Below are positions 12,535 through 13,734 of a DNA stretch of 13,734 nucleotides, piece after piece. The translations under genes and the position numbers were made by a program. The DNA is from Pseudomonadota bacterium (GTDB lineage Bacteria > Pseudomonadota > Gammaproteobacteria > Xanthomonadales > Xanthomonadaceae): NCBI GenBank assembly GCA_023399815.1, contig JAEWOJ010000081.1:1-13734 (forward strand), given 5' to 3'. Within the stretch, counting starts at the first letter, position 1. Every line of letters begins with the position of its first letter. Under the pieces are notes generated by a model that had not been told where the DNA came from, made no database searches, and saw only the letters and a list, made by a program, of their open reading frames with translations.

Positions 12535-13518
12535 TTACTCGACCCCGGGATTGACCTGCTGCAGGTCGCGGCGGTCGTAGGCGTTGACGATGCGCGCCAC
12601 CAGCGGGTGGCGGACCACGTCGCGCGATTCGAAGAAGGTGAAGCTCACGCCCTCGACGCCGCGCAGCACCTCGATGGCGTCGCGCAGGCCGGACTTGACG
12701 TGCTTGGGCAGGTCGGTCTGGGTGAGGTCGCCGGTGACCACCGCGGTGGAGCCGAAGCCCAGGCGGGTCAGGAACATCTTCATCTGCTCGATGGTGGTGT
12801 TCTGGGCCTCGTCCAGGATCACGAAGGCGTCGTTGAGCGTGCGTCCGCGCATGTAGGCCAGCGGCGCGATCTCGATGACGTTCTTCTCCAGCAGCTTGGC
12901 GACCTTCTCCACGCCGAGCATCTCGTACAGCGCGTCGTACAGCGGGCGCAGGTAGGGGTCTACCTTCTGGGTGAGGTCGCCGGGCAGGAAGCCGAGCTTC
13001 TCGCCGGCTTCCACTGCCGGGCGCACCAGGATCAGGCGCTGCACGCGCGATTCGTTCAGCGCTTCCACCGCCATGGCCACGGCCAGGAAGGTCTTGCCGG
13101 TGCCGGCCGGACCGATGCCGAAGTTGATGTCGTGGGTCGCGATCTGGTGCAGGTAGCGCGACTGGTTCTGGCCGCGGCCGCGCACGGTGCCGCGCTTGAC
13201 CTTGATCGCCACGTCCTGCGCCTCGTAGGCGCGCTCGGCCACCTGCTCGACGTTGGCGTGGCTCAGCAGCAGGTGGATGGCGTGGCTGTCCAGCGTGGTG
13301 CGGGTGGCTTCGTCGTAGAGCGCCCTGAGCAGCCTTTCGGCCTCGCCGGCGGTCTTGCCGGGGCCGCTGACGCGGAACACATTGCCGCGATTGGCGATTT
13401 CCACGCCAAGGCGCAGTTCGATCTGGCGCAGGTTCTCGTCGAATGGACCGGCGAGGTTGGCCAGCCGCTCGTTGTCGGCGGGTTCGAGGGTGAAGTCGCG
13501 ATGGGTGATGGCGGTCAT
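12535..13518 (-). CDS. ybeZ: PhoH-like ATPase (YbeZ)
   Basis: This is a cytoplasmic P-loop ATPase/RNA helicase-like protein that works with YbeY in RNA and ribosome metabolism. From ATG 13518 it has 327 residues. The N-terminus has the family's TLEPADNERLANLAGPFD (10-27). Walker A is GPAGTGKT (136-143) and Walker B is VILDEAQN with Asp236 and Glu237. RPAVEAGEKLGFLPGDL (166-182), DPYLRPLYDAL, APLAYMRGRTLNDAF and TTIEQMKMFLTR are nearly invariant in PhoH/YbeZ. The frame runs back to ATG 13662, but those 48 residues are Pro/Arg-rich and have no counterpart in E. coli YbeZ. ATG 13518 has no evident Shine-Dalgarno, so the start rests on homology. It is the first gene of the minus-strand cluster; the upstream region continues to the AT-rich island at the right edge. 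Confidence 0.94.
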   Translation of the reverse strand: MTAITHRDFTLEPADNERLANLAGPFDENLRQIELRLGVEIANRGNVFRVSGPGKTAGEAERLLRALYDEATRTTLDSHAIHLLLSHANVEQVAERAYEAQDVAIKVKRGTVRGRGQNQSRYLHQIATHDINFGIGPAGTGKTFLAVAMAVEALNESRVQRLILVRPAVEAGEKLGFLPGDLTQKVDPYLRPLYDALYEMLGVEKVAKLLEKNVIEIAPLAYMRGRTLNDAFVILDEAQNTTIEQMKMFLTRLGFGSTAVVTGDLTQTDLPKHVKSGLRDAIEVLRGVEGVSFTFFESRDVVRHPLVARIVNAYDRRDLQQVNPGVE

Positions 13519-13661
13519 GGCGGGAGAGATGGTGCCGATGTGCCCGATATCAATGGCGTGGCGCGCCGGCCGGCATTGTCCCACGTCCCGTGCCGGCGGG
13601 TGCTTGCAGGGCGGCGAACCGGGGGAGGGCCATGTCGAATCCGGGGCTGCGCGATTCGTCA

Positions 13662-13690
13662 TTGGAATTTAATTATCCATTGAATTAAAT
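13662..13690 (+). promoter_or_regulatory. Candidate sigma70-type promoter in an AT-rich island
   Basis: TTGGAA (13662-13667) and TTAAAT (13685-13690) are separated by exactly 17 bp, in a stretch much richer in A/T than the rest of the window. Each hexamer matches four of six consensus bases. It would drive rightward transcription out of the window, away from phoH. The opposite strand also carries GATAAT in the same place, but with a poor -35, so a phoH promoter here is possible but weaker. Confidence 0.4.
13667..13690. repeat. 8-bp inverted repeat ATTTAATT-N8-AATTAAAT
   Basis: ATTTAATT (13667-13674) and AATTAAAT (13683-13690) are perfect inverted copies with an 8-nt spacer, spanning the spacer and -10 of the candidate promoter. 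The two parts also share the start CATTG(G)AATT, giving a degenerate direct repeat. The layout would suit a dimeric repressor operator. Confidence 0.45.
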
Positions 13691-13696
13691 GCAGGA

Positions 13697-13734
13697 ATGA
13701 AGCGACAGCGACCCGCATCCACACCCTCCATGGC
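13697..13734 (+). CDS. Possible 5' end of a divergent gene, cut by the window edge
   Basis: An open frame begins at ATG 13697 and reads MKRQRPASTPSMA before the window ends. It starts a few bases after the candidate -10, so it would have to be leaderless or nearly so; AGGA directly abuts the ATG, too close to act as a normal ribosome site. Only 12 complete codons are visible. It could equally be non-coding, with a real start beyond the edge. Confidence 0.2.
   Translation, partial: MKRQRPASTPSM

Noticed and set aside
13519..13662. 48-residue N-terminal extension of PhoH
   Set aside because: It is low-complexity Pro/Arg sequence, its ATG falls in the AT-rich promoter-like island, and YbeZ homologues start near the MTAITHRDF position.

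Overview
The window is GC-rich DNA, densely coding, with high-GC third codon positions. Gene content, order and repeats suggest a gammaproteobacterium of the Xanthomonadaceae/Lysobacteraceae (Lysobacter, Luteimonas, Pseudoxanthomonas or similar). The clues are the phoH-ybeY-corC cluster with extra lineage-specific genes, a Pot-type polyamine transporter with a lipoprotein binding protein, and intergenic REP-like palindromes with a GTAG head. The genus is inference; I could not run a search.

Left half, plus strand (20-5777): potF, then about 280 bp of non-coding DNA packed with nested inverted repeats, then potG-potH-potI joined by ATGA overlaps. Together these encode a complete putrescine-type ABC importer: binding lipoprotein, ATPase and two permeases. 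An aldehyde dehydrogenase of the Sad/YneI (succinate semialdehyde dehydrogenase) type follows 86 bp later. The likely joint role is polyamine uptake plus the last oxidation step of the putrescine-GABA route to succinate.

Centre (5778-5901): the plus-strand and minus-strand gene sets converge on a near-perfect palindrome made of two inverted REP units. It is the only obvious candidate for a two-way transcription end.

Right half, minus strand (read from 13518 down to 5902): phoH/ybeZ, an unrecognised exported protein, ybeY, a second unrecognised exported protein, corC/ybeX, a DUF4105 (Lnb-like) membrane protein, corA, and a Tat-exported M24 metallopeptidase. The phoH-ybeY-corC core is the ribosome/RNA maturation and envelope cluster that in E. 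coli ends with lnt (apolipoprotein N-acyltransferase). Here the position after corC is held by a protein with a periplasmic Cys/His domain and five C-terminal membrane helices, the architecture of the Lnb family. This is the most interesting observation in the window.

The right edge (about 13660-13734) is a small AT-rich island with an inverted repeat overlapping a plausible plus-strand promoter, possibly for a divergent gene that starts at the edge. I saw no tRNA, rRNA, CRISPR array, insertion sequence or prophage gene.
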